Below are positions 12,609 through 20,512 of a stretch of 55,758 nt of DNA, in pieces. Numbering within the stretch: position 1 is the first letter of the stretch; every line of letters begins with the position of its first letter. Below the pieces are notes generated by a model that saw nothing but the letters and a program-made list of their open reading frames with translations, ran no database searches and had not been told where the DNA came from. This DNA comes from a virus. The stretch covers positions 1-55,758 of IMG/VR virus record IMGVR_UViG_3300021963_000156; one strand, written 5' to 3'. Both the position numbers and the translations under genes were made by a program.

Positions 12609-13163
12609 TTATTCGTCGTCGAGATCATCCTCTTCCCAAATCGGGCCTTTTTTATCATATGCTTGATAATAACCTTCGTTGGGTTTGAGTATTCGAAAAC
12701 TGTTTGGATACTTCAAAGCAGCAAAGGTAGCTTCTTCTTGTTTCAACAGATCACAGATGATAAAACTGCTGCCACAGCCGCCTTCAACATTCTTAAACGG
12801 ACTGTGTTTGAATTCATTGCCTGCTAGAGCTGTGTGAAACTTAGATCCCCAAGAGAATATGATACGAGTAATACCCAACTTTTGATTGCGTAATCGAATC
12901 TTATCAAATACTGTGAGATTGCTGATAGTAGCAGAGTTTTCTTCGTCAATGGTCAACAGACAATCTTTGACTTTGATACTGCCTTTGGTATGCGAGTTGT
13001 CTGGGGTTTCCTTGGTAGTCCAAGGTATCTCGCAGGTTACGTGATGTACGTAAAATGATTCCCCATGTGTTTTTAGGACCCACATAGGTATGGTTTGGTC
13101 CTCTAGGTGTTTTTTGTTAAAATGGAACACCACGTCCTTACAAGCGTATTCAATCTAGGCCAT
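12609..13163 (-). CDS. Protein with in-frame UAG at codon 3, read by the adjacent suppressor tRNA (proposed)
   Basis: The open frame from a GTG at 13133 continues upstream without a break to an ATG at 13163 that has a textbook ribosome binding site (AAGGAG, 7-nt spacing). Reading from it gives M-A-UAG-IEYACKDVVFHFNKK and on. The only in-frame stop is the UAG at 13155-13157. The gene encoding a tRNA with anticodon CTA (13200-13275) lies 37 nt upstream on the same strand. The simplest reading is that full-length translation (184 residues plus the amber residue) depends on that tRNA. Without it only a dipeptide forms, unless ribosomes restart at the tandem GTGs. The protein itself has no recognised domain; the acidic C terminus reads EEDDLDDE. 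Confidence 0.65.
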
Positions 13164-13199
13164 TTGGCTTCTCCTTAAAAATGTATTTAATAATATGTT

Positions 13200-13275
13200 T
13201 GGTGCGTCCGGTGGGAATCGAACCCACGCATCTGGAGTTTTAGAGGCTCCTGCTGTTCCACTTAGCTACAGACGC
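13200..13275 (-). tRNA. Amber-suppressor tRNA, anticodon CTA
   Basis: A full cloverleaf: acceptor GCGTCTG/CGGACGC, D stem GCT/AGC with GTGG in the loop, anticodon stem GGAG/CTCC with an unpaired C-A next to loop CTCTAAA, T stem GTGGG/CCCAC, discriminator A and encoded CCA. The central triplet of the loop is CTA, which reads UAG. It is 9 kb away from the tRNA array, directly after the SPFH gene and before a gene with an early in-frame UAG. The amino acid it carries cannot be told by eye. Confidence 0.8.
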
Positions 13276-13282
13276 TGACCTT

Positions 13283-14101
13283 TTATTTGCCAGTGTTTCC
13301 GTTAATACTAATCAACGGAGAAGAGTTTGAAGGGACCATCATCAAACTACCCTTTTTAGCAGCTTCGAGCATAGCCTGTGCTTTAGTTTCTTCAATTTGA
13401 AGTCTCTTAAATTCCAACGACTGTGCTGTATTGCCTGCTGCTAAGGCCACCATTCGGCGGCTTTCAGCTTCAGCAGTCTTAACTTCAACTTCCTTTTGCT
13501 TGAGTTCGTTTTTAGCACGGACAAGAGCATTAGCCGATTCTACAACTGAATCTGCTGGTACGACATTACGAATCAACACTTGGCTGATCATAATGGTGCC
13601 ATCGAGCTTTTCTTCGGCGAGATTGCGGGTGATTTCTTCCTGGATGTACTTTTCCATAGGCTCACGATTGTCTGCCATATCCAGTGCTTCGTACTTACGA
13701 GCGGCTTTGTAGACCGCGTTACGAGCATTCTGTACAACGTAGTTATACATTACATAAGTGTCACCTTTGAACTCTGCGTGGAATGCCTTGTTCTTGGTAG
13801 AATACAATTCTGCTACACTTTGTGGGTTGATGTTATAGACTACTACAGCATCAAAGTCTTTCATTGTGCTGTTGTCTTTGGCCACAGGCGTCATGTTCTC
13901 GAGGACCACGTTAACATCCTTGACTGGAAAAGTCAAGACATCACCGATAATAACTTGATTAAAAGATCCGGGCAATAGTTCGCCGGGTTTGACCTGCTTG
14001 TCGAAACCAACTCGCACACCGACCTCACCGGTTTCGATACGAGTACAGCCAGTAGCCAGAACAGCCGCGGCAAGAATAGAGAGAGTAAAAATACGTTTCA
14101 T
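13283..14101 (-). CDS. SPFH/prohibitin-like lipoprotein
   Basis: 272 residues. The N terminus MKRIFTLSILAAAVLATGC is a lipoprotein signal with Cys at 19. A band-7/SPFH-like domain follows (TGEVGVRVGFDKQV..., ending around residue 190). A long charged coiled coil follows (ALVRAKNELKQKEVEVKTAEAE...), as in prohibitins and HflK/HflC. Such proteins form membrane-bound rings that restrain FtsH. Prohibitin-like genes are known in some aquatic phages. The lipid anchor would place it in the envelope. It is cotranscribed with the suppressor tRNA 8 nt downstream. Confidence 0.8.
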   Translation of the reverse strand: MKRIFTLSILAAAVLATGCTRIETGEVGVRVGFDKQVKPGELLPGSFNQVIIGDVLTFPVKDVNVVLENMTPVAKDNSTMKDFDAVVVYNINPQSVAELYSTKNKAFHAEFKGDTYVMYNYVVQNARNAVYKAARKYEALDMADNREPMEKYIQEEITRNLAEEKLDGTIMISQVLIRNVVPADSVVESANALVRAKNELKQKEVEVKTAEAESRRMVALAAGNTAQSLEFKRLQIEETKAQAMLEAAKKGSLMMVPSNSSPLISINGNTGK

Positions 14102-14110
14102 TGTGTTTCC

Positions 14111-14287
14111 TTAAAATAAAATAACGATCGAGATCATTACAGCAAATGCTAACGATGACACAAGTATAGCATAACTAACGGTCTTAGTCAACGCCCATGT
14201 TTCTTTACCTGTCATTTGTCTTACCTTTTTGATAGCAAATGCAATCACTGTGGTAAAAAATATAAAAGTTAAAAGAATTTTAATCAT
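14111..14287 (-). CDS. Small two-helix membrane protein
   Basis: 58 residues (MIKILLTFIFFTTVIAFAIK...). Two membrane segments flank a short cytoplasmic or periplasmic loop with KKVRQMTGKETWALTK. The start is the ATG at 14287 overlapping the next gene's end. The promoter for the SPFH gene lies inside this coding sequence. Function unknown. Confidence 0.6.
   Translation of the reverse strand: MIKILLTFIFFTTVIAFAIKKVRQMTGKETWALTKTVSYAILVSSLAFAVMISIVILF
14163..14191 (-). promoter_or_regulatory. Sigma70-type promoter inside the 14111 gene
   Basis: TTGACT (14186-14191), 17-bp spacer, TATACT preceded by TGC (14163-14168). It would start transcription of the SPFH gene, the suppressor tRNA and the UAG-containing gene. 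Confidence 0.7.
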
Positions 14288-14655
14288 TCTGCTCTCCTTG
14301 CTTTTTTGTAATCAAACCAACCGATAACATCTTTAGCATCTTTATCTTTTACTACTTTCGTAAGATGATCACCCATAATACGTTTGAGATATGGGTAGAC
14401 TGGGCTCGATGAAACTTTGCTATCCCAAGCACGGGTATCAAACCCGTTAGCATAATAGATACGCTCGTAGTCTTTTTCCATGGCAGTTTTCATCTCTGGA
14501 GTAGCCCATACTCCAAAATTTTCCATAGCCAAACATAGTGCCATAGTATGAGGCATAACGATACCGTTCCAATAGACAATGTACTCATCAATATTGGGCA
14601 GATATAGTAGTACGGGCCTAGGATCTAGTAGACTCCAAGATTGTTCAGAACGCAT
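14284..14655 (-). CDS. Hypothetical protein
   Basis: 123 residues from the ATG at 14655, which overlaps the end of the nucleotidyltransferase gene. No domain recognised; the segment LCLAMENFGVWATPEMKTAMEKDYERI is a predicted helix pair. Coupled to the upstream gene by overlap, so it may act with it. Confidence 0.55.
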   Translation of the reverse strand: MRSEQSWSLLDPRPVLLYLPNIDEYIVYWNGIVMPHTMALCLAMENFGVWATPEMKTAMEKDYERIYYANGFDTRAWDSKVSSSPVYPYLKRIMGDHLTKVVKDKDAKDVIGWFDYKKARRAE

Positions 14656-15319
14656 TTTGATAGTCCTCAGTTTCGGCACTAAATTGCCATTTGGCTACGG
14701 GATTGTTTTGGATAGCTTCTATAGTTCCTTCGACTGGTCGATAACCGTAGGTCCAATATTTGGTCAATCGTTTAAGTGCGTCTGGTTGTAGAGGCATTTT
14801 AAATCTAAGATTACGTTCGCGAATATCTCGAGCAGTAGTTGGACCCAACTTCCATTCATTACCAGCAGTACCAACTTCGCAGACAGTGATATCAAAGTTG
14901 TTGATAATTTCATCTAAACTAGAAAAATATCTTTTGGTAATAACCTGGATGGTCCAGCGTTTATTGTAATCTTCTTTTGACCAATAATCTAAGGTCACTG
15001 CGTTTTCGCTTTCAAATTTAGTACTATATCGACCATACCCTTTGATGTTAGCAATGATATCCGCAGCCTGTTTGGCATTAGCACAGAATACATCGATGTC
15101 ATTGTCGCCCACAGGCTGTCCTTGATACCACCGCAGACAGGCACCGCCGGCAATCCATGGGCCTTGATTAATGTTAGGCCAGATTAAATTAATTGGTTCG
15201 TTGTCGTCTTTGTGTACTGTGGGAAATTCTACTACATTAATTGCTTTTCCGTAGTTGGGATGTGCTGACGTAGCGACGGCTGAACCAAACATTTCGTCAA
15301 AATCAAACACTGAGCTCAT
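14645..15319 (-). CDS. Nucleotidyltransferase-fold protein
   Basis: 224 residues. WIAGGACLRWYQGQPVGDND followed by IDVFCAN is the GG...DxD signature of polymerase-beta-type nucleotidyltransferases. The later FDITVCEVGT could supply the third acidic residue. Related genes in T4-like phages have no proven substrate (nucleotide transfer to RNA or protein, possibly toxin-antitoxin type). A further protein of this general fold occurs at 53672. Confidence 0.7.
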   Translation of the reverse strand: MSSVFDFDEMFGSAVATSAHPNYGKAINVVEFPTVHKDDNEPINLIWPNINQGPWIAGGACLRWYQGQPVGDNDIDVFCANAKQAADIIANIKGYGRYSTKFESENAVTLDYWSKEDYNKRWTIQVITKRYFSSLDEIINNFDITVCEVGTAGNEWKLGPTTARDIRERNLRFKMPLQPDALKRLTKYWTYGYRPVEGTIEAIQNNPVAKWQFSAETEDYQNAF

Positions 15320-15770
15320 TTTTTTCCTTTACTAATTGACACATCAACATAAAATGATCGTAGGCCTTGCGAACACTTTCGTGTTTCATTAATTTGTCTG
15401 CTTCTTCCTGCATGGCTTTTACTCCTGCTTCAGCACAATCGCGGATACATAATCCGTTGAGAGTAGCTAACTCGTCCCCTAGTTCTTCGGCTAGATTTTT
15501 CCAAGCAGACTTTTGACCAGGGGTGAGAAGAGTACGCTGTGGTCGTAGTTCGCTGGCCTTGCTGATTGCACGACAAATTTCATCTTCAGCAACACGGCTG
15601 GCAGCGATCATAGGAGCATAAGCCGGGTCGATATTAAACCTGCGACTAGTTCCACCAGGATAGCTCATTACCAAGTGATTACCTTTGGTAAAGCTGTCTA
15701 GGAAGTCGTTGTCATATTCTGCCACAGGCACATATCTGCGACCAATTTTTTCGTAATAGATTTTTTTCAT
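15303..15770 (-). CDS. Hypothetical protein
   Basis: 155 residues, largely helical after a beta N terminus (MKKIYYEKIGRRYVPVAEYD). The N-terminal pattern is frequent in small proteins of T4-like phages. Overlaps the nucleotidyltransferase gene by 17 nt. No function assigned. Confidence 0.6.
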   Translation of the reverse strand: MKKIYYEKIGRRYVPVAEYDNDFLDSFTKGNHLVMSYPGGTSRRFNIDPAYAPMIAASRVAEDEICRAISKASELRPQRTLLTPGQKSAWKNLAEELGDELATLNGLCIRDCAEAGVKAMQEEADKLMKHESVRKAYDHFMLMCQLVKEKNELSV

Positions 15771-15949
15771 GTCATTTCCTTGAATAGAGGCACGCCATCA
15801 GTTAAATGACGGACATATTCTAGATCAGGGAATGTATCTAGTGTGCCTCGATGCCGTTGAATCGTCAAGTTGCCTTCCTGCTCAATAGCATAGAAAAACA
15901 TTTCTTTAGCACCTTGTTCGATTTGATTTTTAAAATGTTCGTTTATCAT
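15767..15949 (-). CDS. Small hypothetical protein
   Basis: 60 residues (MINEHFKNQIEQGAKEMFFY...), predicted helix followed by a strand pair. ATGA overlap with the downstream gene. No family recognised. Confidence 0.55.
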   Translation of the reverse strand: MINEHFKNQIEQGAKEMFFYAIEQEGNLTIQRHRGTLDTFPDLEYVRHLTDGVPLFKEMT

Positions 15950-15952
15950 TCT

Positions 15953-16075
15953 TCAACTCCAAAACATTTTTTTAACAAAACTGAAAACGATCATAAAGAT
16001 TGTAAAGTAAGCAGCCGCACCTACCATTAATAGATATACGACTGCCCACCAACCTGCTCGATCACCTTCCGTCAT
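15953..16075 (-). CDS. Small single-helix membrane protein
   Basis: 40 residues. MTEGDRAGWW precedes one membrane segment of about 24 residues (VVYLLMVGAAAYFTIFMIVF) and a short basic tail. The start overlaps the previous stop as ATGA. Possibly an inner-membrane protein; function unknown. Confidence 0.6.
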   Translation of the reverse strand: MTEGDRAGWWAVVYLLMVGAAAYFTIFMIVFSFVKKMFWS

Positions 16076-16380
16076 ACATTGTTCCTTCCGATACGACTGT
16101 AGCCTAACTTTGATCGAATCTCTTTACGGTCTTGGTTCCGTTCTGGCTTCCACGCTCGCGGATCAACTGTTTCGCCAGTAAGCACATAACGAAAGTCTGG
16201 ATCATAGACCATGCGGCCTGCTAATTCCCATACGGGTCCATCTTGATATGGAAAAATACAACCACGGCACATACACCAACTCCAGCCACGATCTGTCATT
16301 ACATTGCCATTGACTGTACCAACGTATTTGACCACACGGCCTTTGTGCATTTCTCTAACGGCTTCGTGATAATCAATCAT
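16072..16380 (-). CDS. Hypothetical protein
   Basis: 102 residues from the ATG at 16380 (ATGA with the upstream stop). MIDYHEAVREMHKGRVVKYVG begins a pattern common in small phage proteins in which an early helix is followed by a beta domain; CMCRGCIFPY holds a CxxC pair. No function assigned. Confidence 0.6.
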   Translation of the reverse strand: MIDYHEAVREMHKGRVVKYVGTVNGNVMTDRGWSWCMCRGCIFPYQDGPVWELAGRMVYDPDFRYVLTGETVDPRAWKPERNQDRKEIRSKLGYSRIGRNNV

Positions 16381-16535
16381 AAACCAACCTGCTTTCCAAA
16401 TACGCAATACACTTCAAACCACTTAGTAGGTGGATTCTCTAGGAAGTAAGGATTAACACGGAAGGAGACTTCCCAGTCTCTAGAGAACTGAAAATGCCTG
16501 GTACCAAAACGGATGTTAAACCAAAGGTTGCTCAT
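16377..16535 (-). CDS. Small aromatic-rich protein
   Basis: 52 residues (MSNLWFNIRFGTRHFQFSRD...). It starts with an SD-like GGAGTTGAGGA about 5 nt upstream and ends in an ATGA overlap. The alternating aromatic pattern resembles small beta proteins. Function unknown. Confidence 0.55.
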   Translation of the reverse strand: MSNLWFNIRFGTRHFQFSRDWEVSFRVNPYFLENPPTKWFEVYCVFGKQVGL

Positions 16536-16547
16536 TCCTCAACTCCT

Positions 16548-16943
16548 TTAATACAGTATCGGTTCAATTGTAGATTCTTCTCGAAGAGCCATAATAACTT
16601 CTTCTTGTTCTGTATAAATTAATTCACGGTTTTCTAGGATTTGTCTACGAGCTTTGGGCGGTAGATAACACCAATTGCTAACAACATCATAGCCGCCGTG
16701 AGCTTCACGGGGCATACACTCGCCTATCCACCCGCTGAGCATTTTGAGTGCTTCTATAGTGTTGGAAGGATGACTGCGAGCGATAGCACCGTGAAAGTCA
16801 TTGGCTAGCACAGAGGTAAAGAATCCGCCAGGCTGGTATCCATAGACCAAATAGTTGGCTATAGGGTCAGCATAGTCTTTAGGTACGTCCCATTTACTAA
16901 ATGTTTCGTACAATCGGTTCCGACTGTAAACAGTTATGTTCAT
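16548..16943 (-). CDS. Hypothetical protein
   Basis: 131 residues. The N-terminal region MNITVYSRNRLYETFSKWDVP and the YLVYGYQPGGFFTSVLANDF segment match the layout of a phage protein family in which 'YQPGGFL...NDF..A..R' recurs. Role unknown. Coupled to the metallophosphoesterase upstream by an ATGA overlap. Confidence 0.6.
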   Translation of the reverse strand: MNITVYSRNRLYETFSKWDVPKDYADPIANYLVYGYQPGGFFTSVLANDFHGAIARSHPSNTIEALKMLSGWIGECMPREAHGGYDVVSNWCYLPPKARRQILENRELIYTEQEEVIMALREESTIEPILY

Positions 16944-17788
16944 ACTTCAACAATCTTATTAATATCCCAACCAGTTTGTTCCTTCCAGTTACTAGACTCA
17001 TAACCTCTAGGATTACAAACCACTCTAGTTTCTCCGATCATGTAATCAAAAGCATGATGTGTGTGTCCATGTGTCCATAGTTTGATCTGTGGATGATCAA
17101 GTATAAACTCGCTAAGTTCAGAGTGATACGCACCATTCATGATATGATCATGAGAGTATTCTGGAGCACAGCTTTGGAAACTAGGTGTGTGATGAGAAAC
17201 TACCACGAACTTGGTATTAGGCATGCCTTCTAAACAGAACTTAAAGTATGCTAAAGTTTTTCTGTGTCGTTCAGCAGTATCGGCAGGCTTCAAAGGAATA
17301 AATCCCAATTGATCGTTACGGATACAACGGAAGTCGTTCATCATGTCTCGGACAGCGTGTAGAGTAAGTGGATCGTATTTGTTCATATCAGTCCAAAGGG
17401 TACCGCCGATAAATCTTACATCACCAATATCTTTAGTATCATTTTCTAAGAAATGAACATTAGGGAATCTACTACATTCGTCACGCATCCACTGGACGCT
17501 AGCATTCCACCGTCCGTGATAGAACTCATGATTGCCCATAATGATGATCACATCCTTAAATTGGAAAGAGCATCTACTAAGGAAATCGCGATACCTAGCG
17601 GCACGACCTTTTTTAGTTCCTGGGTCAACTTCGTTAGGAAGATAGGGAGTTGATGGCAGCGGCGACTCGTGAAGGTCGTTAGCTACCATGATGTCACCTG
17701 ATAAAATCAAGACATCAGCACCATTTTCGTTTTTAATGAAAATGTCTGCGAATTCTAAGTGGAGATCTGATACGATTTGAATTTTCAT
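16940..17788 (-). CDS. Calcineurin-like metallophosphoesterase
   Basis: 282 residues. The five metal-binding motifs are present in order: SDLHLEF (residues 6-12), SGDIM, MGNHEFYHG, VSHHTPS and WTHGHTHH. These bind two metal ions for phosphoester hydrolysis. The family includes nucleases, cyclic nucleotide phosphodiesterases and phosphatases, so the substrate is open. It is the first gene after the consensus promoter at 17795-17823. Confidence 0.88.
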   Translation of the reverse strand: MKIQIVSDLHLEFADIFIKNENGADVLILSGDIMVANDLHESPLPSTPYLPNEVDPGTKKGRAARYRDFLSRCSFQFKDVIIIMGNHEFYHGRWNASVQWMRDECSRFPNVHFLENDTKDIGDVRFIGGTLWTDMNKYDPLTLHAVRDMMNDFRCIRNDQLGFIPLKPADTAERHRKTLAYFKFCLEGMPNTKFVVVSHHTPSFQSCAPEYSHDHIMNGAYHSELSEFILDHPQIKLWTHGHTHHAFDYMIGETRVVCNPRGYESSNWKEQTGWDINKIVEV

Positions 17789-17794
17789 ACTATT

Positions 17795-17823
17795 ATTATA
17801 TACTCAGTTAATAAGTTTGTCAA
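17795..17823 (-). promoter_or_regulatory. Consensus sigma70 promoter
   Basis: TTGACA (17818-17823), 17-bp spacer, TATAAT (17795-17800), just upstream of the metallophosphoesterase. It lies back to back with the plus-strand late box at 17839. Confidence 0.85.
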
Positions 17824-17838
17824 GCACTGCTGAACTAC

Positions 17839-17846
17839 CATAAATA
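17839..17846 (+). promoter_or_regulatory. Late-type promoter box (CATAAATA)
   Basis: One mismatch to TATAAATA. It ends 4 nt before the desaturase ATG, so a leaderless late transcript is expected. Confidence 0.55.
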
Positions 17847-17850
17847 CTAG

Positions 17851-18564
17851 ATGGATATAATTATAGCAACGTTAGTGATGACGCACATCACAATAGTGTG
17901 TGTAACACTATACTTACATAGAAATCAAGCACATAGAGGCATCGAGTTCAATCCAATATTAAGTCATTTTATGCGTTTTTGGTTATGGATGACTACCGGA
18001 ATGACCACTAAGGCCTGGGTAGCAGTACATCGTAAACATCATCAAAACACAGATGTCGAAGGTGATCCCCATAGTCCCCATGTATTTGGTATCAAAAGAT
18101 TATTATTAGGAGGTTGGAGTTTATATCACGAAGCAACCAAAGATCCTAACATGGTCATCAAATACGGAGCAGGCACTCCTAAAGATCGTATCGAAGTTTT
18201 CTATACTAGATATCACCGCCATGGCATTCTCTTAATGCTGGTCATAGACCTATTATTATTTGGGCTGTGGGGTTTTCTAGTATGGGGTGTACAGATGATT
18301 TGGATTCCATTCTGGGCCGCGGGCTTTATCAACGGTGTTGGGCACTGGTGGGGCTATCGCAATGGACACACCGATGATCACAGTCGTAACGTAAGTCCTA
18401 TTGGTATACTAATTGGTGGTGAAGAACTACACAACAATCATCACTTAGACCCTGCTAATCCTAAACTGAGTCGTCGCTGGTTCGAATTTGATATCGGTTG
18501 GATGTGGTTTAAATTATTTGAACTAGTTGGGCTTGCAAAGATTAGATACACGCCACCCGTTTAA
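17851..18564 (+). CDS. Acyl-chain (delta-9 type) fatty acid desaturase
   Basis: 237 residues. The three histidine boxes of the membrane di-iron desaturases are present: HRNQAH (about 23-28), HRKHH (about 60-64) and HNNHH near 190. The family inserts a double bond in acyl-CoA or lipid-linked acyl chains at the membrane using O2 and electrons from ferredoxin or rubredoxin. Membrane helices flank the boxes (e.g. ILLMLVIDLLLFGLWGFLVW). It is shorter than the typical 300 residues, as some bacterial forms are. On the plus strand behind a late-type box. A phage desaturase would remodel host lipids late in infection. Confidence 0.88.
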   Translation: MDIIIATLVMTHITIVCVTLYLHRNQAHRGIEFNPILSHFMRFWLWMTTGMTTKAWVAVHRKHHQNTDVEGDPHSPHVFGIKRLLLGGWSLYHEATKDPNMVIKYGAGTPKDRIEVFYTRYHRHGILLMLVIDLLLFGLWGFLVWGVQMIWIPFWAAGFINGVGHWWGYRNGHTDDHSRNVSPIGILIGGEELHNNHHLDPANPKLSRRWFEFDIGWMWFKLFELVGLAKIRYTPPV

Positions 18565-18708
18565 ACTAGACCCCACCCAATCTTTCCACTCATCCTGTTT
18601 GCCTATTAGATAAGCAGGCATGTAGTGACATTGAAGCAGTAGCCAAACGTTGAAGTCAAACAGGTCGTTATATGGTTTCCATAAATCATACATACAGTAT
18701 TTAATCAT
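18523..18708 (-). CDS. Possible small protein antisense to desaturase end
   Basis: 61 residues (MIKYCMYDLWKPYNDLFDFN...), with a protein-like composition and filling the gap between two plus-strand genes. It overlaps the desaturase end by 42 nt. No ribosome binding site is evident, so it is listed with low confidence. Confidence 0.35.
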   Translation of the reverse strand: MIKYCMYDLWKPYNDLFDFNVWLLLQCHYMPAYLIGKQDEWKDWVGSSLNGWRVSNLCKPN

Positions 18709-18722
18709 AGATAATTAATTAC

Positions 18723-19553
18723 ATGCCTAGATTATACATCGTCGGAGATAGTTTTACAGCAGCAGAAAAGCAAGGTCGCGATCAAGAAAAGACCTGGTGG
18801 TACCGACTGGCACAAAAATTAGGCTGTAATGGCTTTACTAATTTTTCTGCTATCGGTTCAGCCCAAGAACATGCCTGGTACATGTTACAGGTACAGTTAC
18901 CTGAAATAAAATCTGATGATTATCTGTTGATTGTGGCCACACATCCTGCTAGAAGGTGGTGGGTCACTGATGATCCTACATTAGGCAAAGTGGAATTCCT
19001 AAATGATGCTGACCACATAGATCCAAACATAGCTAAGACTGCGGCCATGTGGGAAAGATATGTACAACGTCCGCAGCTAGATAGCATAGCAACTTTACAA
19101 AGGATCGGTTGGTTGTCGGCGATCGCAGATAAACGAAAATGGCGTAACCCGTTGTTGATTTTTGGATTTGATCAGATGGTCCCTGGGTACGATGAATTTG
19201 ACAATATAAAATTTTCTAAGGGCAGTCTTACAGAAAATGTAGCTACTCCCGAAATACCTGGCGGTCATACCAACAATGCTTATAACAGTCTCATACAAGG
19301 TGTTGATCCTAGGTACAATCATTTATGTCTAAGAAATCATGATGTACTATTAGACAAGGTCTATAATACTTTTGCTAACGATTTAGAATTAGATCTTACC
19401 ACAGGGTTTGAGTTAGGAATATTGACCGTAGACTCATTAGAGGATCCTGAATTTATAAGCAAAGAACTTGACTCTGTAAAGATAGAGCAGAGAAAATCTA
19501 CAATAAAAACAAGGAACATACTGTCTATGTTCCAGATGAGCAAATTTGGATAG
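18723..19553 (+). CDS. SGNH/GDSL-like hydrolase domain protein
   Basis: 276 residues. The N terminus MPRLYIVGDSFTAAEK is SGNH block I (GDSF with nucleophile Ser at 10), and TNFSAIGSAQEHAW corresponds to the block II Gly region. The C-terminal NHDVLLDKVY could lie near the D-H pair, but the catalytic His is not certain. Phage members are often annotated as putative esterases. It follows the desaturase on the plus strand and ends at a strong bidirectional terminator. Confidence 0.65.
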   Translation: MPRLYIVGDSFTAAEKQGRDQEKTWWYRLAQKLGCNGFTNFSAIGSAQEHAWYMLQVQLPEIKSDDYLLIVATHPARRWWVTDDPTLGKVEFLNDADHIDPNIAKTAAMWERYVQRPQLDSIATLQRIGWLSAIADKRKWRNPLLIFGFDQMVPGYDEFDNIKFSKGSLTENVATPEIPGGHTNNAYNSLIQGVDPRYNHLCLRNHDVLLDKVYNTFANDLELDLTTGFELGILTVDSLEDPEFISKELDSVKIEQRKSTIKTRNILSMFQMSKFG

Positions 19554-19586
19554 AAAAAAAAGCCCGTTTAAAACGGGCTTTTTTAA
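19554..19586. terminator. Bidirectional Rho-independent terminator
   Basis: AAGCCCGTTT-AA-AACGGGCTT-type hairpin flanked by A and T runs on both sides. It serves the plus-strand SGNH gene and the minus-strand gene ending at 19587. Confidence 0.9.
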
Positions 19587-20141
19587 TTACAGCTCAGGAT
19601 CTTCTGGAGGTACAGGCATTGGTTTGCCTAATGAACTCATCATTGGTTGAGCTGGCGGACTGAAAGAGCTTGCGGCTCCAAACGGTCCTGCTGCCGGTGT
19701 CGCTCCCGGTGTTGGCATTGCTGGTTTGCTAAAACTTAAATTAGCACCACCAAAATTAGCTGAAGCACTGAATCCGCCGGATGTTGGTGGTGTGCTAGGG
19801 CTAGGTGATACTGTTGGGGCTTTGTTAGCAGCTTCTAATGCTTTAGCTCTAAGATCTTTGTCATTACCAGCTAACATAATACCTGACAGGGTTCCTGTTA
19901 AGAATGTAGCGATCGGTATGATCAACTCAAAGAATTTTTGATCAATTGGAGATATAGCGTTTAGTGGTTGTGTAACGAAAATAATCGAATACAACACTAC
20001 AAAAACGATTCCTGTTAATGTTAGTGCTAGACAAATTCCAATAAAGAATTTAAGTCTAGCCATTAATTGCTCTTCGGTATAGATAAAGTGTTCTCCTGTG
20101 TCCTTATCTTCTTTTTTAAATTTTGTTAGAATTTCCATCAT
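19587..20141 (-). CDS. Membrane protein with Pro/Ala-rich tail
   Basis: About 184 residues from the ATG at 20141 (ATGA with the previous stop). Two membrane helices (FFIGICLALTLTGIVFVVLY and LIIPIATFLTGTLSGIMLAG) are followed by a long low-complexity Pro, Ala, Ser, Gly-rich tail. The C-terminal region would be cytoplasmic or periplasmic and disordered. Function unknown; member of the 19.6-24.6 kb envelope cluster. Confidence 0.65.
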   Translation of the reverse strand: MMEILTKFKKEDKDTGEHFIYTEEQLMARLKFFIGICLALTLTGIVFVVLYSIIFVTQPLNAISPIDQKFFELIIPIATFLTGTLSGIMLAGNDKDLRAKALEAANKAPTVSPSPSTPPTSGGFSASANFGGANLSFSKPAMPTPGATPAAGPFGAASSFSPPAQPMMSSLGKPMPVPPEDPEL

Positions 20142-20419
20142 TTGCATCCTTTATCTTGAGGTACTGAAACCATTGGTTTCGTTGTTGGAGAAACTTCTCC
20201 ATCTTTTGGAGGTCCTAGTCTAGGATCTCTGCCACCTTTAAAGATGTGTTCTGGGCAAGTTCGTGTAACATCGCAAGTAGGCAACTTACACATCTCTTTA
20301 TCCCAGTTTTTAGGGTCTTGGCATGGATAGCGAAAACTATCACCACCAAATATAGCTAGACCCAAAGGAAGTGCTAACAGAATAACCACCCATTTAAACA
20401 ATTTTAAATCAGCATTCAT
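20138..20419 (-). CDS. Small membrane-anchored Cys-rich protein
   Basis: 93 residues. An N-terminal membrane segment (VVILLALPLGLAIFGG) is followed by an extracytoplasmic part with six Cys (CQDPKNWDKEMCKLPTCDVT, CPEH, then C-terminal GCK), suggesting disulfides. Coupled to the downstream gene. Confidence 0.6.
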   Translation of the reverse strand: MNADLKLFKWVVILLALPLGLAIFGGDSFRYPCQDPKNWDKEMCKLPTCDVTRTCPEHIFKGGRDPRLGPPKDGEVSPTTKPMVSVPQDKGCK

Positions 20420-20461
20420 ATCGCTCCTTCGCTCCTAATAATTACTGCACGTTTATTTAAC

Positions 20462-20492
20462 AAAAAAGCCCAAAATTTCTTCTGGGCTTTTT
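20462..20492. terminator. Bidirectional Rho-independent terminator
   Basis: AAAAAAGCCCA-loop-TGGGCTTTTTG. On the minus strand it ends the unit carrying the two coiled-coil paralogues. Confidence 0.85.
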
Positions 20493-20512
20493 GTTTTGAT
20501 AATATGCTACTA

